Below, one piece after another: positions 17,777 through 26,545 of a DNA stretch of 50,328 nucleotides. The stretch is from assembly GCA_947168515.1 (NCBI GenBank), contig CAMVMF010000018.1, positions 1-50,328 of the forward strand. The letters are read 5' to 3'. Below the pieces are notes generated by a model. That model did no database searches and was not told the DNA's origin. It saw nothing but the letters and a program-made list of their open reading frames with translations. Position 1 is the stretch's first letter; each line of letters opens with the position of its first letter. The stretch is from an uncultured Bacteroidales bacterium. GTDB taxonomy: Bacteria; Bacteroidota; Bacteroidia; Bacteroidales; P3. The position numbers and the translations under genes are program-made.

Positions 17777-18229
17777 ATGAAACACCTAAAAAACACTTCA
17801 ATAGCAGTCCTGCTGCTTGTCCTTGCCGCATGTAGCAGCGACAAAAAAGAAATCGAAACCAACGCAATGGGTTATCTCCAAGCCACCGGCAACTATCTAA
17901 TAGACGAAGCCATGCCTTATGCCACACAGGAAACCCGCGAAACCACCCTCACCTTCCTGCGCGACAAACTTATCCCCTACACACCCCAAGCATACATCAA
18001 ATCAAACACCCCAGCCACCATAGTCATAAACGACATCACTATTCAAGACGACACCGCGAGAGTACAATATACCAAGACCACACCCATCAAAACCCTTGAA
18101 AACGAAATCATGCTGGTACAAGAGAACGGCCAATGGCTGGTATACGTGCCCCTTGCGCTGCCCGACACCATCAATGCCCAAGTCAGCCCCGCACAAATAG
18201 CTCCCCTACCGGACTCTACGGGAAAATAA
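17777..18229 (+). CDS. Small lipoprotein, DUF4878-like
   Basis: 150 residues from the ATG at 17777. The signal peptide ends in the lipobox LAAC, with lipidated Cys near residue 19. The mature part (about 105 residues) looks like the NTF2-like/DUF4878 fold: a helix (MGYLQATGNYLIDEAMPYA), then strands with ATIVINDITIQDDTARVQYTKTTP and a final NGQWLVYVPL. It is a clear paralogue of the next gene (shared AxPYAT.ET...TL.F, ATVxxxDITIxDxxAxVxY and GxWLV). A longer frame from 17702 runs through the terminator hairpin and is rejected. Function unknown. Confidence 0.8.
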   Translation: MKHLKNTSIAVLLLVLAACSSDKKEIETNAMGYLQATGNYLIDEAMPYATQETRETTLTFLRDKLIPYTPQAYIKSNTPATIVINDITIQDDTARVQYTKTTPIKTLENEIMLVQENGQWLVYVPLALPDTINAQVSPAQIAPLPDSTGK

Positions 18230-18270
18230 AAACCTGACCGACCGGCCACCGACCTCATGAACTATTCAAG

Positions 18271-18714
18271 ATGAAAAAAAACATAGCATTAATCGCCATC
18301 GCTGTCTCAATATGTGCTCTTACAAGCTGCAACAACAGCGAAGGACAGATTAGAAAAAGTGCCCAAGGGTACCTTGATGCCTTGGCCAACTACAAGCCCG
18401 CTGAGGCCCGCCCCTATGCCACCGAGGCAACCTGCAACACCACGCTGGACTTCTATGAAAAAATCGTAGCCGTCACCGACCAAGCAGTCTACGCCGACAA
18501 CATCCCCGCCACAGTTACCCTGGGTGACATCACCATCGACGATACTGCCGCCATTGTGTCCTACCACAAGCACACCCCCTCCACTGAGCAGGACGGCTTC
18601 ATTCATTGCGTCAAACGAGATGGACATTGGCTAGTAAACGAGGTCATACAAGTACCAGGACTCACATTGCCGGAGAAAGCACCTAGGAACAACGAAGAGA
18701 CAGTGAGTAAATAG
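18271..18714 (+). CDS. Small lipoprotein, DUF4878-like (paralogue of the preceding gene)
   Basis: 147 residues. The lipobox is ALTSC at about residue 20. It shows the same pattern as its neighbour: QGYLDALANYKPAEARPYATEAT, then ATVTLGDITIDDTAAIVSYHKHTP and DGHWLVNEV. The genes are 41 bp apart and most likely arose by tandem duplication. The family fold is NTF2-like, often periplasmic, with unknown ligand. Its end faces a convergent DUF4296 gene 28 bp away. Confidence 0.8.
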   Translation: MKKNIALIAIAVSICALTSCNNSEGQIRKSAQGYLDALANYKPAEARPYATEATCNTTLDFYEKIVAVTDQAVYADNIPATVTLGDITIDDTAAIVSYHKHTPSTEQDGFIHCVKRDGHWLVNEVIQVPGLTLPEKAPRNNEETVSK

Positions 18715-18742
18715 GGAAGACCGACGTCCCTAGCCATAGAGG

Positions 18743-19099
18743 CTACTCTTCGGGGGTAAGGCGTAACATGACAGAGTCTTGAACCCGGGCAAAGATGTCG
18801 GGATGTCGGGTATACCACAGAACAGTAGAGTCGAAAATGGCCTGCGAAATACCATATCGGGCAAGGAGTGAGTCATAGGAGGCAATCATTTCGGGTTTTA
18901 GCGTGTCGAAATGATAGTTAGACTGGAAGGCATAGAAACCCTCCAGCAGATAGGCATCGGTCAGTAAGTCCACAAAGCGTGCCTCCTCTAATACAGGGGG
19001 CTCGGGCTGTGGCTCGGATTTGCAAGAAGTGAAACATGGCACCACAGACAGCATCAAGATTGAAAAGACTGAAAGCGAAAGGATTCTAACTATTCTCAT
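18743..19099 (-). CDS. DUF4296 domain lipoprotein
   Basis: 118 residues from the ATG at 19099. The lipobox is CFTSC, with Cys near residue 26. The mature domain matches DUF4296, a family I know from Bacteroidota: FVDLLTDAYLLEGFY, a middle helix, then YGISQAIFDSTVLWYTRHPD and a helix. The longer frame upstream to 19294 overlaps the promoter (TATTTTTG on the minus strand, 19128-19135) and is rejected. The function of the family is not established. Confidence 0.82.
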   Translation of the reverse strand: MRIVRILSLSVFSILMLSVVPCFTSCKSEPQPEPPVLEEARFVDLLTDAYLLEGFYAFQSNYHFDTLKPEMIASYDSLLARYGISQAIFDSTVLWYTRHPDIFARVQDSVMLRLTPEE

Positions 19100-19252
19100 A
19101 ACAATAATAGACTTATCATTTAAAGTGCAAAAATACACATTTTTCTCGATATAGATGAGTGCAAAAAGATAGAAAAAAGTACTTTTTATCTGGCTGTAAA
19201 AAGAAAAAAAGATAAAAATACATTTTTTTCTCATTATATCAGAAAAAAGTCG

Positions 19253-19260
19253 TATCTTTG
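19253..19260 (+). promoter_or_regulatory. -7 box ahead of tRNA-Val
   Basis: TATCTTTG within AAAAAAGTCGTATCTTTGCA, about 43 bp upstream of the mature tRNA 5' end. The same 20-mer occurs ahead of the lipoprotein gene at 16399. Confidence 0.6.
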
Positions 19261-19303
19261 CAAACGAATTTGAGAGACAAAAATTTGCCAACAAAGCGCA
19301 TAA

Positions 19304-19378
19304 GGGAGTATAGCTCAGTCGGTTCAGAGCATCTGCCTTACAAGCAGAGGGTCATTGGTTCGAATCCAATTACTCCCA
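19304..19378 (+). tRNA. tRNA-Val (anticodon TAC)
   Basis: The acceptor arms GGGAGTA (19304-19310) and TACTCCC (19371-19377) pair fully. The D-arm segment TAGCTCAGTCGG, the anticodon loop CTTACAA with anticodon TAC (19338-19340), and the T-arm GGTTCGAATCC are all canonical. CCA is not encoded. A strong terminator follows directly, so this is a single-gene unit. Confidence 0.95.
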
Positions 19379-19386
19379 CAAAAGAG

Positions 19387-19416
19387 CCAACAAGTGAATA
19401 ACTTGTTGGTTTTTTT
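19387..19416 (+). terminator. Rho-independent terminator after tRNA-Val
   Basis: A 9-bp perfect stem CCAACAAGT / ACTTGTTGG with loop GAATA, followed by seven T residues. Confidence 0.92.
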
Positions 19417-19641
19417 AGCTAGTAAAAAAAACGTGTCTACTGATGGGAAACACCTCCACTTCCAAAAAACATCAACAATGGCAAATAGCCAGTACACCTT
19501 TATATACATTTTCCATTTTTAACATTTTATTTGCAGCAAAGTAACCCCAATAGTGTCCTAATAGTGAAAATAAAATTCTTATGGGTCTATCAAACAGCTC
19601 AAATAAGAGAAGATAGATAATATAATATAAATACTAACATT

Positions 19642-22500
19642 ATGAATACCAATAGTTTTTTCAAGCAACTGACTGCTATAAGTACTGTCCTATTGCTTTC
19701 AATAAGTTCTATGGGCCAAGGATCAGACTATTGTAAAGGTCTTAAGAACCCTACAAGCTTTGTGATTACCGGTGCTGGCAATTCAGCCAACGCCGTGTGG
19801 TATGGCTACGAAGGATCTAAAGATGCCTTCACCAGCGTATGCGGCAATTGGGGAATGCGAACCTGGGGAGATCAAATTCCCGCCAGCCAATTGGCTTCCC
19901 GTGCTTCTGGCTCAAACTGCACAAATGCATCACCCGCCTCAACCAACATCAATGGCCAAGGCGACCAGATGAACCGATTCGTTATTAAAGGACCCGGCTA
20001 TGACGCCCTTACATACAACCGCCTAAGCTACTTACCTCCAGACCCAACATATACCAGTTCTATACGTTTGGGCAACAACTGTGGCGGTACCCACGAAGCC
20101 GAAATGCTTTGTTACCAATTGGATGTTCGCCCACAGAACTCACTTATCTTTATTTGGTATGCCCTGTCTTTGCAAAACGGTCAGCACAGCATCCCACAAA
20201 ACCCTGAATTTGCCATCGAGATTGAGAAACGCGTTAGCGGTTCGGGAACCAATGGCACCTGGGAGCGCATCGGACACGACACACTGTGCTACATTCGACC
20301 CACCCCGGCCGGTACGGGTTCGGACGTGTCTCCTTTCTATGTTGGCAGCACCGGACTGCACAACTCAGGAGCTTCCAATGGTTGCAACATCTATCTGCCT
20401 TGGAACAAAGTAGCTATCAACCTGAACAAATACCTATACGAAACCATCCGCATTAAGATTGGTTCGGGAGATTGTAGCATGTCCGTACACTATGGATGCG
20501 CCTATATTGCCGGAGAGTGTCAGCCAATGGAAATTAAGACATCGGGATGCCCCGCTGGCTCCACCCAGATGGTGCAGGAGCTGACCGCTCCTCCTGGTTT
20601 GGAAAACTACGTATGGTACAAATGCAACTCCGGTACTGAAGGTATATCAAGTCTCTACAATGTGCCCAGCACTATCAATTTCACTCAGATAACTCCCAAC
20701 ACCAGCACCGACAACGTGTACCGTTGCCAAATTGAGGATTTCCTCCTAACCGAAGGCTCTATGGCTGGCCGATACACCAACGAACAGGTCTTCCGCTGCG
20801 ACATGACATCACGCATGAATGAGAATATTCCATTCACATCCAAAGTCTATGTGCGTGTAAGGAACACCAAACCTACCATGGACATTGACACACTCAAGTC
20901 TTGCGACGGAGACATTTATCTGACCAACAAGAGTTATGTGCCCAACGATATCAACGGTTGCGACACCAGCATCACTAAATGGTGGTTCTATGGCAGCAGC
21001 GACACCCTCACGCCAGTCATTGACAGTGCTGTAGGTGCCGAGGTCAACCATCGTTATGACGAGCCCGGTCAGTACGCTGTAAAGGTACGTTCCTACAACA
21101 GTGTGGACAGCACATGCTATACTGATAGTACTTACGTCATCCAGGTGTTAGGCCGCCCACATGCCGGTTTCACCATTTATCCGGGCCGCGACGTCTGTGT
21201 TGCCGAGACCGTCGTCCTCCAAGACACCACCGCCAACAGCGTCCGACGCGACTGGATTTTATACGAATACGACGAAAATGACCAACTTGTACCGGTCGAA
21301 ACCATTACCCAAAGAGGTACAGGAACCGACAACAGCCTCAGCCGTGTCTTCTCCGAATACCGCAATCCTATCGAAATGGTGGCTTACAACGGCCTCTTCA
21401 CACGCGACAGCATCAACACCTACGACACCATCTGGTGTACATCCAGTGCCTTCGACCAAGTAGTGGTGTTCCAGCACCCCGAATTGGAAGTTTCCGGCGA
21501 CACCGTGGTATGCAACGGACAGCAGACCGACATCACCGTCAACACCGAAACCGAAGGATGCCGTTATCTGTGGTATCTCGACACCCTTGGCAACGGCTTC
21601 ATCTCCGAAGGCCAGAACCTCCGCACTATGCCCTATGGCGACACCTGCAGATACTATGTGAAAGTGGTTAGCCCCATGCAGTGCGAAGCTTGGGACAGCG
21701 TTAACGCCTACCGTGTCAACCCCACCCTCTCCATCTCGCGCCACGACATGTGCGAGGGTGATGCCGTCACCCTGACGGCCAGCAACGCCTACAACTACAG
21801 CTGGACTGCCTCCCCAGCAGACTCCACACTCGACATGCTGCTCGATGCCGATGGATATGGTCCTGACACTATCACTGTAAGACCCTCCAAGACCACCGTC
21901 TACACTCTGGTGGGCCACGGCACCAACGACTGCAACGCCGATGCCCTCACCGAAAAAATAACTGTGCACCCCGTGCCTGTTGCCACTGTGGAGACCTCTC
22001 CTAAATTCGTCGACTCCGACAATCCCGTGGTGACCCTTACCGATGCTTCGCCTTACAGCGTGCGCCGCGTATGGCACTTCGAGGACGGAGTGGCCGAGGA
22101 GTACACCTCACCTTGCAGCCACAACTTTGGCGAGGTCTCTTCAGACTCCTCTGCCGTCACCCTGGTAGCATACAACGACCTCGACTGCTCTGACACCCTC
22201 AACTTCAAACTGCCCGTCACCCAGTTCACGTTCTTTGCCCCCAACGCCTTCACCCCTGAGCGTCCCGACAACAACACCTTCAGCATCTACACCGCCAACG
22301 CACAGGAGAACTTCTCTGTATACATCTACGACCGCATGGGCCGCCAGGTATACACCAGCCAAGACCTACACTTTGCCTGGGACGGTACTTACGAAGGCCA
22401 GAAACTGCCACAGGGATCCTACACCTACGTTATCCGCTACCGCAGACCCGGCACCGAGGATATCGTCACACAGAAGGGTACGGTGACCCTGATTAGATAG
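19642..22500 (+). CDS. Large secreted protein with gliding-motility-type T9SS C-terminal domain
   Basis: 952 residues with a signal peptide (about 1-25, ending SMGQ). The N-terminal 300 residues are an unfamiliar Cys-containing adhesin-like region. PKD- or Ig-like beta domains follow (e.g. KWWFYGSSD...HRYDEPGQYAVKVRSYNS near 440-500, and later VCNGQQTDITV and DMCEGDAVTLTASN blocks). The end (about 860-952) is a type B C-terminal sorting domain: FFAPNAFTPE.PDNNTF, VYIYDRMGRQVY, WDGTYEGQKLPQGSYTYVIRYR. Such proteins cross the outer membrane by the type IX secretion system. Probably an adhesin or surface-layer component. Confidence 0.9.
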   Translation: MNTNSFFKQLTAISTVLLLSISSMGQGSDYCKGLKNPTSFVITGAGNSANAVWYGYEGSKDAFTSVCGNWGMRTWGDQIPASQLASRASGSNCTNASPASTNINGQGDQMNRFVIKGPGYDALTYNRLSYLPPDPTYTSSIRLGNNCGGTHEAEMLCYQLDVRPQNSLIFIWYALSLQNGQHSIPQNPEFAIEIEKRVSGSGTNGTWERIGHDTLCYIRPTPAGTGSDVSPFYVGSTGLHNSGASNGCNIYLPWNKVAINLNKYLYETIRIKIGSGDCSMSVHYGCAYIAGECQPMEIKTSGCPAGSTQMVQELTAPPGLENYVWYKCNSGTEGISSLYNVPSTINFTQITPNTSTDNVYRCQIEDFLLTEGSMAGRYTNEQVFRCDMTSRMNENIPFTSKVYVRVRNTKPTMDIDTLKSCDGDIYLTNKSYVPNDINGCDTSITKWWFYGSSDTLTPVIDSAVGAEVNHRYDEPGQYAVKVRSYNSVDSTCYTDSTYVIQVLGRPHAGFTIYPGRDVCVAETVVLQDTTANSVRRDWILYEYDENDQLVPVETITQRGTGTDNSLSRVFSEYRNPIEMVAYNGLFTRDSINTYDTIWCTSSAFDQVVVFQHPELEVSGDTVVCNGQQTDITVNTETEGCRYLWYLDTLGNGFISEGQNLRTMPYGDTCRYYVKVVSPMQCEAWDSVNAYRVNPTLSISRHDMCEGDAVTLTASNAYNYSWTASPADSTLDMLLDADGYGPDTITVRPSKTTVYTLVGHGTNDCNADALTEKITVHPVPVATVETSPKFVDSDNPVVTLTDASPYSVRRVWHFEDGVAEEYTSPCSHNFGEVSSDSSAVTLVAYNDLDCSDTLNFKLPVTQFTFFAPNAFTPERPDNNTFSIYTANAQENFSVYIYDRMGRQVYTSQDLHFAWDGTYEGQKLPQGSYTYVIRYRRPGTEDIVTQKGTVTLIR

Positions 22501-22526
22501 TCTATCGTTATTCACAACGAATGTTG

Positions 22527-22578
22527 TGGGGTGGCGGCCAAGTTAGTGTATCATGCACAGTAATTAGCAGCCACCCCA
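22527..22578. terminator. GC-rich hairpin after the T9SS cargo gene
   Basis: A perfect 9-bp stem TGGGGTGGC / GCCACCCCA with a 34-nt loop containing GTG...CAC. It begins 27 bp past the stop codon. There is no T-tract, so it may be an mRNA 3'-end stabiliser and not a classic terminator. Confidence 0.45.
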
Positions 22579-22628
22579 TTACTTATAATTAGTTAATGAT
22601 TATCCGCTATCGTCCGAAATATGAAATC

Positions 22629-22732
22629 GCGTCTCTCCGAGACGCACTTATGGGGTTGATTCCAATCCCCACACTGCGAAAATCGGAGATTTTCTTGTAT
22701 GGGGTTATTAAGATTAAGCCTCTCCGAGGCTT
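22629..22732. repeat. Intergenic mosaic of short hairpins
   Basis: Three perfect 7-bp stem hairpins with 3-nt loops: GCGTCTC-TCC-GAGACGC (22629-22645), GAAAATC-GGA-GATTTTC (22678-22694) and AAGCCTC-TCC-GAGGCTT (22716-22732). The loop is TCC or its complement GGA each time, while the stems differ. A fourth bulged hairpin (GGGGTTG...CAATCCCC, 22652-22670) and a repeated TATGGGGTT (22650, 22699) lie between them. The 61-codon frame across this stretch looks accidental. Confidence 0.75.
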
Positions 22733-22901
22733 CTTCGGTGCAATGCAGATAGTCATTATTAGTTATAACAAAAAGAGGTAGTCATTGATAACCATCCGGA
22801 AATCCATACATTCCACACACATTGTGAGATAATGCTGGGATTGGATTTATAGAATGCTGCTTCCCCAAATTCCTTTTTTTTCACCTTTAAGCGGTAATAT
22901 C

Positions 22902-24815
22902 ATGCCCAATAAAAAACCTATAGAGCTGTTGAAGAAATACTGGGGGTACGATGCCTTCAGACCTTTACAAGAAGAGATTATTGAATCCGTGTCGCAGGGC
23001 AATGACACATTGGTGCTGATGCCTACGGGAGGTGGAAAATCAATCTGCTATCAGATACCCGCACTATTGAAAGACGGACTTTGCTTAGTGGTGTCGCCCC
23101 TAATATCACTGATGAAAGACCAAGTGCAGCAGCTTCGCGAACGAGGCATCAAGGCTGCCTGTCTAGTATCGGGTACCCGCGGAATAGAACAAGAAATCAT
23201 CTTCAACAACTGCATCCATGGGAACATCAAACTGCTTTATGTGTCGCCTGAACGGTTGCGCCAAAGGGTCTTCATAGAGCATTTTCGACAGATGAACATT
23301 TCGATGATTGCAGTAGACGAAGCCCACTGCATATCGCAGTGGGGCTATGACTTTCGCCCCAGCTATTTGGAAATTGCACGCATCAGGGTCTATTTTCCAC
23401 CTGTCCCCATCATTGCCCTGACCGCGACAGCCACGAAAGAAGTAGTAGCTGACATACAAAAGCAGCTATTGTTTAGACCGCAGAGCCGCTTATACCAGAC
23501 GACCTTCCGACGGGACAACCTTTCCTATATGGTGTTCCACGAGATGGACAAAGAGGGTCGCATGCTGCGCGTGATAAGAAAGACCGGTGGGTGCGGTATC
23601 GTTTATGTACGGAACCGACGTCGGACCCGCGAAGTGGCTGAACTACTAACCCACAACGGCATTACGGCAGCCTACTATCATGCGGGATTGGAACCCAAAG
23701 AACGCGACGTAGCGCAAGGGCGCTGGATGAAGGGTGAAGTGTCGGTCATCGTGGCCACCAATGCTTTTGGCATGGGGATTGACAAACCTGACGTACGGTA
23801 TGTTATCCATATGGACATTCCTTCGTCTGTCGAAGCCTATTTCCAAGAAGCAGGACGCGCCGGCCGCGACGGTAAGAAGTCCTATGCCGTAATGCTATAC
23901 AATGACGCCGACCTAGATGGCCTCCAACAGAACTTTGAGCAGAGTTTCCCCTCACGACAGAAAATTGCCAACATATACCGTGCCATCTGCAACTACTATC
24001 AGCTTCCCATAGGTGCCGGCGAGAACTGCCAGTTCGACTTCGACCTAGAAGGACTCTGTAACACCTATCATTTCAACGTGCTTGAGCTTTTCAACGCCAC
24101 CCGTTTCCTGGAACGTGAGGGGCTCTTACTCCTGCCCGAAAGGGAAGAGAGCGAGTCGAAGGTATATGTTCCCATCAGTCGCGAAGAGCTCTACAGATAC
24201 CAACTTGACCAGCCCAAATACAGCGACCTTCTACTGCTGATGCTCCGGCTATATGGAGGCCTGTTCACCGACTTTACCCCCATCTCCGAGCGACTCCTTG
24301 CACGCCGAATGTACATGGATGTGGAACAGATTACCAATATGCTGCTGCACATGGACGCTCAAAAAGTAATTATCTACCAACCCAAAAAGAAGAAACCGCA
24401 AATCATCTTCGTCTCCCCCCGCATCGATGCCAAAGACCTTTACCTGAGCGAAAGCAACTACGCGATGTTGAAAGAACACGCCGACCAACGGAAAGAGGCC
24501 ATGCGGGAATATGTAACTGCCCAAGAGGGATGCCGAAGCAGGTTGTTGCTAAACTATTTTGGCGAAAAAAGCACCGACGCTTGCGGCATCTGCGACTTGT
24601 GCATTACCCAAAAGAGTCGAACGAAGAGCTTATCCCTGGAAAAACAAATCATGGAAGAACTAAAGATAAAACCACTCAGATGCGACCAATTGCTGGAGCA
24701 GTTGCCCGAAGTGGACGAAGAAAAAGTAAAGAACGTGCTTCGACAATTAGTCGACGAGGGATTCGTTGCCATTGACGAAAGCCTGCAATTCGCGATAAAG
24801 TCGAGCCAGAGGTAA
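22902..24815 (+). CDS. recQ: ATP-dependent DNA helicase RecQ
   Basis: 637 residues from the ATG at 22902. Helicase motifs: FRPLQEEII (motif 0), LMPTGGGKSICYQ (Walker A), VVSPLISLMKDQV (Ia), VDEAHCISQWGYDFRPSY (DEAH plus RecQ aromatic loop), ALTATAT (III), ATNAFGMGIDKPDVRYVIH (V) and QEAGRAGRDG (VI). A C-terminal zinc-binding RQC region follows, with CGICDLC near residue 575 and winged-helix sequence to the end. No obvious HRDC domain follows. RecQ unwinds recombination and replication intermediates. The last 69 bp overlap the end of the convergent maf gene. Confidence 0.95.
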   Translation: MPNKKPIELLKKYWGYDAFRPLQEEIIESVSQGNDTLVLMPTGGGKSICYQIPALLKDGLCLVVSPLISLMKDQVQQLRERGIKAACLVSGTRGIEQEIIFNNCIHGNIKLLYVSPERLRQRVFIEHFRQMNISMIAVDEAHCISQWGYDFRPSYLEIARIRVYFPPVPIIALTATATKEVVADIQKQLLFRPQSRLYQTTFRRDNLSYMVFHEMDKEGRMLRVIRKTGGCGIVYVRNRRRTREVAELLTHNGITAAYYHAGLEPKERDVAQGRWMKGEVSVIVATNAFGMGIDKPDVRYVIHMDIPSSVEAYFQEAGRAGRDGKKSYAVMLYNDADLDGLQQNFEQSFPSRQKIANIYRAICNYYQLPIGAGENCQFDFDLEGLCNTYHFNVLELFNATRFLEREGLLLLPEREESESKVYVPISREELYRYQLDQPKYSDLLLLMLRLYGGLFTDFTPISERLLARRMYMDVEQITNMLLHMDAQKVIIYQPKKKKPQIIFVSPRIDAKDLYLSESNYAMLKEHADQRKEAMREYVTAQEGCRSRLLLNYFGEKSTDACGICDLCITQKSRTKSLSLEKQIMEELKIKPLRCDQLLEQLPEVDEEKVKNVLRQLVDEGFVAIDESLQFAIKSSQR

Positions 24816-25331
24816 GCCCATCACATTGTAGAAACAGCCTTCGAGGCGTTCTATTCCAACCATGCCAATCCATTCCTGTATGCCATAAGCCCCTGCTTTG
24901 TCAAAAGGACGGTAGTGGTCGACATAATAGTCTATTTCGCGCATCGACAACGGGCGGAAATGGACTTGTGTACACTCTGTAAAACTGACCGAACGTTGAT
25001 TGCTCCTTAGGCTAACCCCTGTGTAGACCTGATGCACATCACCAGAAAGCAACTGAAGCATGGAGACTGCCTCTTGACGGGTATGGGGCTTGCCCAAAAC
25101 TTGCTCCTGATGCACGACGACGGTATCGGCCGTGACCAATACTTCACCGTCAGCCATAGCAGCGGTATATGCCCCCGCCTTGAGCATTGCCAACGCCTCA
25201 GCTACCTGAGCTGCAGGAAGCGCAGCGTCGACATGCTCTTCGACATCGACATTGACGATAGAGAAAGAGATACCTAACTGCGCCAACAACTCGCGGCGGC
25301 GCGGAGATTTGGAAGCCAACAAAAGGTGCAT
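24747..25331 (-). CDS. maf: Maf-like nucleoside triphosphate pyrophosphatase
   Basis: 194 residues, normal length. Signatures: LLASKSPRRRELL near the N-terminus, VLVTADTVVVHQEQVLGKP, and DKAGAYGIQEW...IERLEGCFYNVMGLPL. Maf proteins hydrolyse dTTP, UTP or modified nucleotides to monophosphates and keep them out of nucleic acids. The ATG at 25331 shares one base with the stop of the upstream gene (TGATG), so translation is probably coupled. The 3' end overlaps the recQ 3' end by 69 bp on the opposite strand. Confidence 0.94.
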   Translation of the reverse strand: MHLLLASKSPRRRELLAQLGISFSIVNVDVEEHVDAALPAAQVAEALAMLKAGAYTAAMADGEVLVTADTVVVHQEQVLGKPHTRQEAVSMLQLLSGDVHQVYTGVSLRSNQRSVSFTECTQVHFRPLSMREIDYYVDHYRPFDKAGAYGIQEWIGMVGIERLEGCFYNVMGLPLARLYRELQAFVNGNESLVD

Positions 25332-26533
25332 CAGCGTCTGCGGGAGTCTTTTGAATCCTGTTTGGAAGCAGTTTTGTCCTCCATGGAGGTCATAAAGCCG
25401 TCCTTGAACATGGATATGATACCCTCGTTGCCATACTTGTCATACCAAATCCACTTGCCCTGCTTGCGTCCTTTGACAAAGGTGCCTTTCTCCTCGGGAT
25501 AGCCACCTTCATTGTAGCGTTCGTACTTGCCGTCACGTTCGCCATTGACATAGTTTTCGGCAATTTCCACTTTGCCATTGGGATGATAACGTACCGTCTT
25601 TCCGTGCTGCAGGTCATTGTGGTAGTTCATTTCGTATCGAACGCTGCCGTCCTCATACACGCCGCGCCATAGTCCCTCTTTGAGACCTTTGTGGAAACTA
25701 CCCGTGTAGTCTACTTTGCCATCCTCATACCATGCAGTCCAAACGCCTTCTTCTTTATCATTGACATACTGGCCTTCGTGAAGCTTTTGACCACTTTCGT
25801 ACCATGTGGTCCATAAACCTTGTTTATAGCCATTGTTATACTGGCCTTCGCGCCACTTTTCGCCAGTCTCATAATAGTAGGTCCAAACGCCTGTTTCATT
25901 GCCGTTGGTATAATGGCCGCGGATGCCCACATTGCCGTTGGTACGCCAATAGAAAACCCACTCGCCATCCTGTTCGCCCTGAACAAGACGGCCCTCCTGG
26001 TCTTTCTTGCCATCGGGCAACCACCAAGTGGCGGGTCCTTCAAGCTCGCCGTCGACATAAGTCCCTTCAAACTTTAGTTTTCCATTCTCGTGCCATTCGT
26101 GTGTCTTGCCCTCTCGGACGCCATCAACATAAGGCACCTCGTCTTTCTGTTTACCATTGGTATACCAAGAGACAAACAGGCCTTGTTTCTTGCCGTCCAC
26201 TACGGGTACCTCGCTCTGTTTGGCACCGTTGGGATACCAAGTGCGAGAGGTACCAGAACCACTCATGACGGTCTCCTCATGTTTGGTACCGTCGTTGTAG
26301 AAAGTGCGCCAGACACCAACCTTGCGGCCCTGACTGTCGTATTTACCCTGACGGAAGACCTGTCCGTTGGGGTGCCACCACGTCCAGTTGCCTATATGCA
26401 CACTGTCATCGTTGAGCGTACCGGAGACATACATTTGGTCGGGATGGGTAGCATATGCCTCTTCATAATGAATTTGAGCACTGGCAGCAAGTGTCACCAG
26501 GCACCCGAAAACAAAAATGAGCGTTTTTTTCAT
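25331..26533 (-). CDS. Secreted MORN/YwqK-type repeat protein
   Basis: 400 residues with a signal peptide (about 1-19, ending ASAQ). The rest consists of about 14 consecutive repeats of roughly 23 residues with the pattern GxWxxYYxNGxxxxEGxYxxGxxxG, the MORN_2 repeat found in YwqK-like proteins. A short basic, Ser/Lys-rich tail ends it. Some relatives are annotated as antitoxins of YwqJ toxins, but no toxin gene is next to this one and the signal peptide points to a periplasmic or surface role. It sits upstream of and coupled to maf. Confidence 0.88.
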   Translation of the reverse strand: MKKTLIFVFGCLVTLAASAQIHYEEAYATHPDQMYVSGTLNDDSVHIGNWTWWHPNGQVFRQGKYDSQGRKVGVWRTFYNDGTKHEETVMSGSGTSRTWYPNGAKQSEVPVVDGKKQGLFVSWYTNGKQKDEVPYVDGVREGKTHEWHENGKLKFEGTYVDGELEGPATWWLPDGKKDQEGRLVQGEQDGEWVFYWRTNGNVGIRGHYTNGNETGVWTYYYETGEKWREGQYNNGYKQGLWTTWYESGQKLHEGQYVNDKEEGVWTAWYEDGKVDYTGSFHKGLKEGLWRGVYEDGSVRYEMNYHNDLQHGKTVRYHPNGKVEIAENYVNGERDGKYERYNEGGYPEEKGTFVKGRKQGKWIWYDKYGNEGIISMFKDGFMTSMEDKTASKQDSKDSRRR

Positions 26534-26545
26534 ATATCAAAAAAA

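Noticed and set aside
22596..22781. 61-codon protein in the hairpin mosaic
   Set aside because: The base pattern is explained by the hairpins; no signal, ribosome site or domain supports translation.
25331..26533. YwqK antitoxin of a toxin-antitoxin pair
   Set aside because: MORN-type repeats match, but there is a signal peptide and no neighbouring toxin, so a toxin-antitoxin role is not supported.
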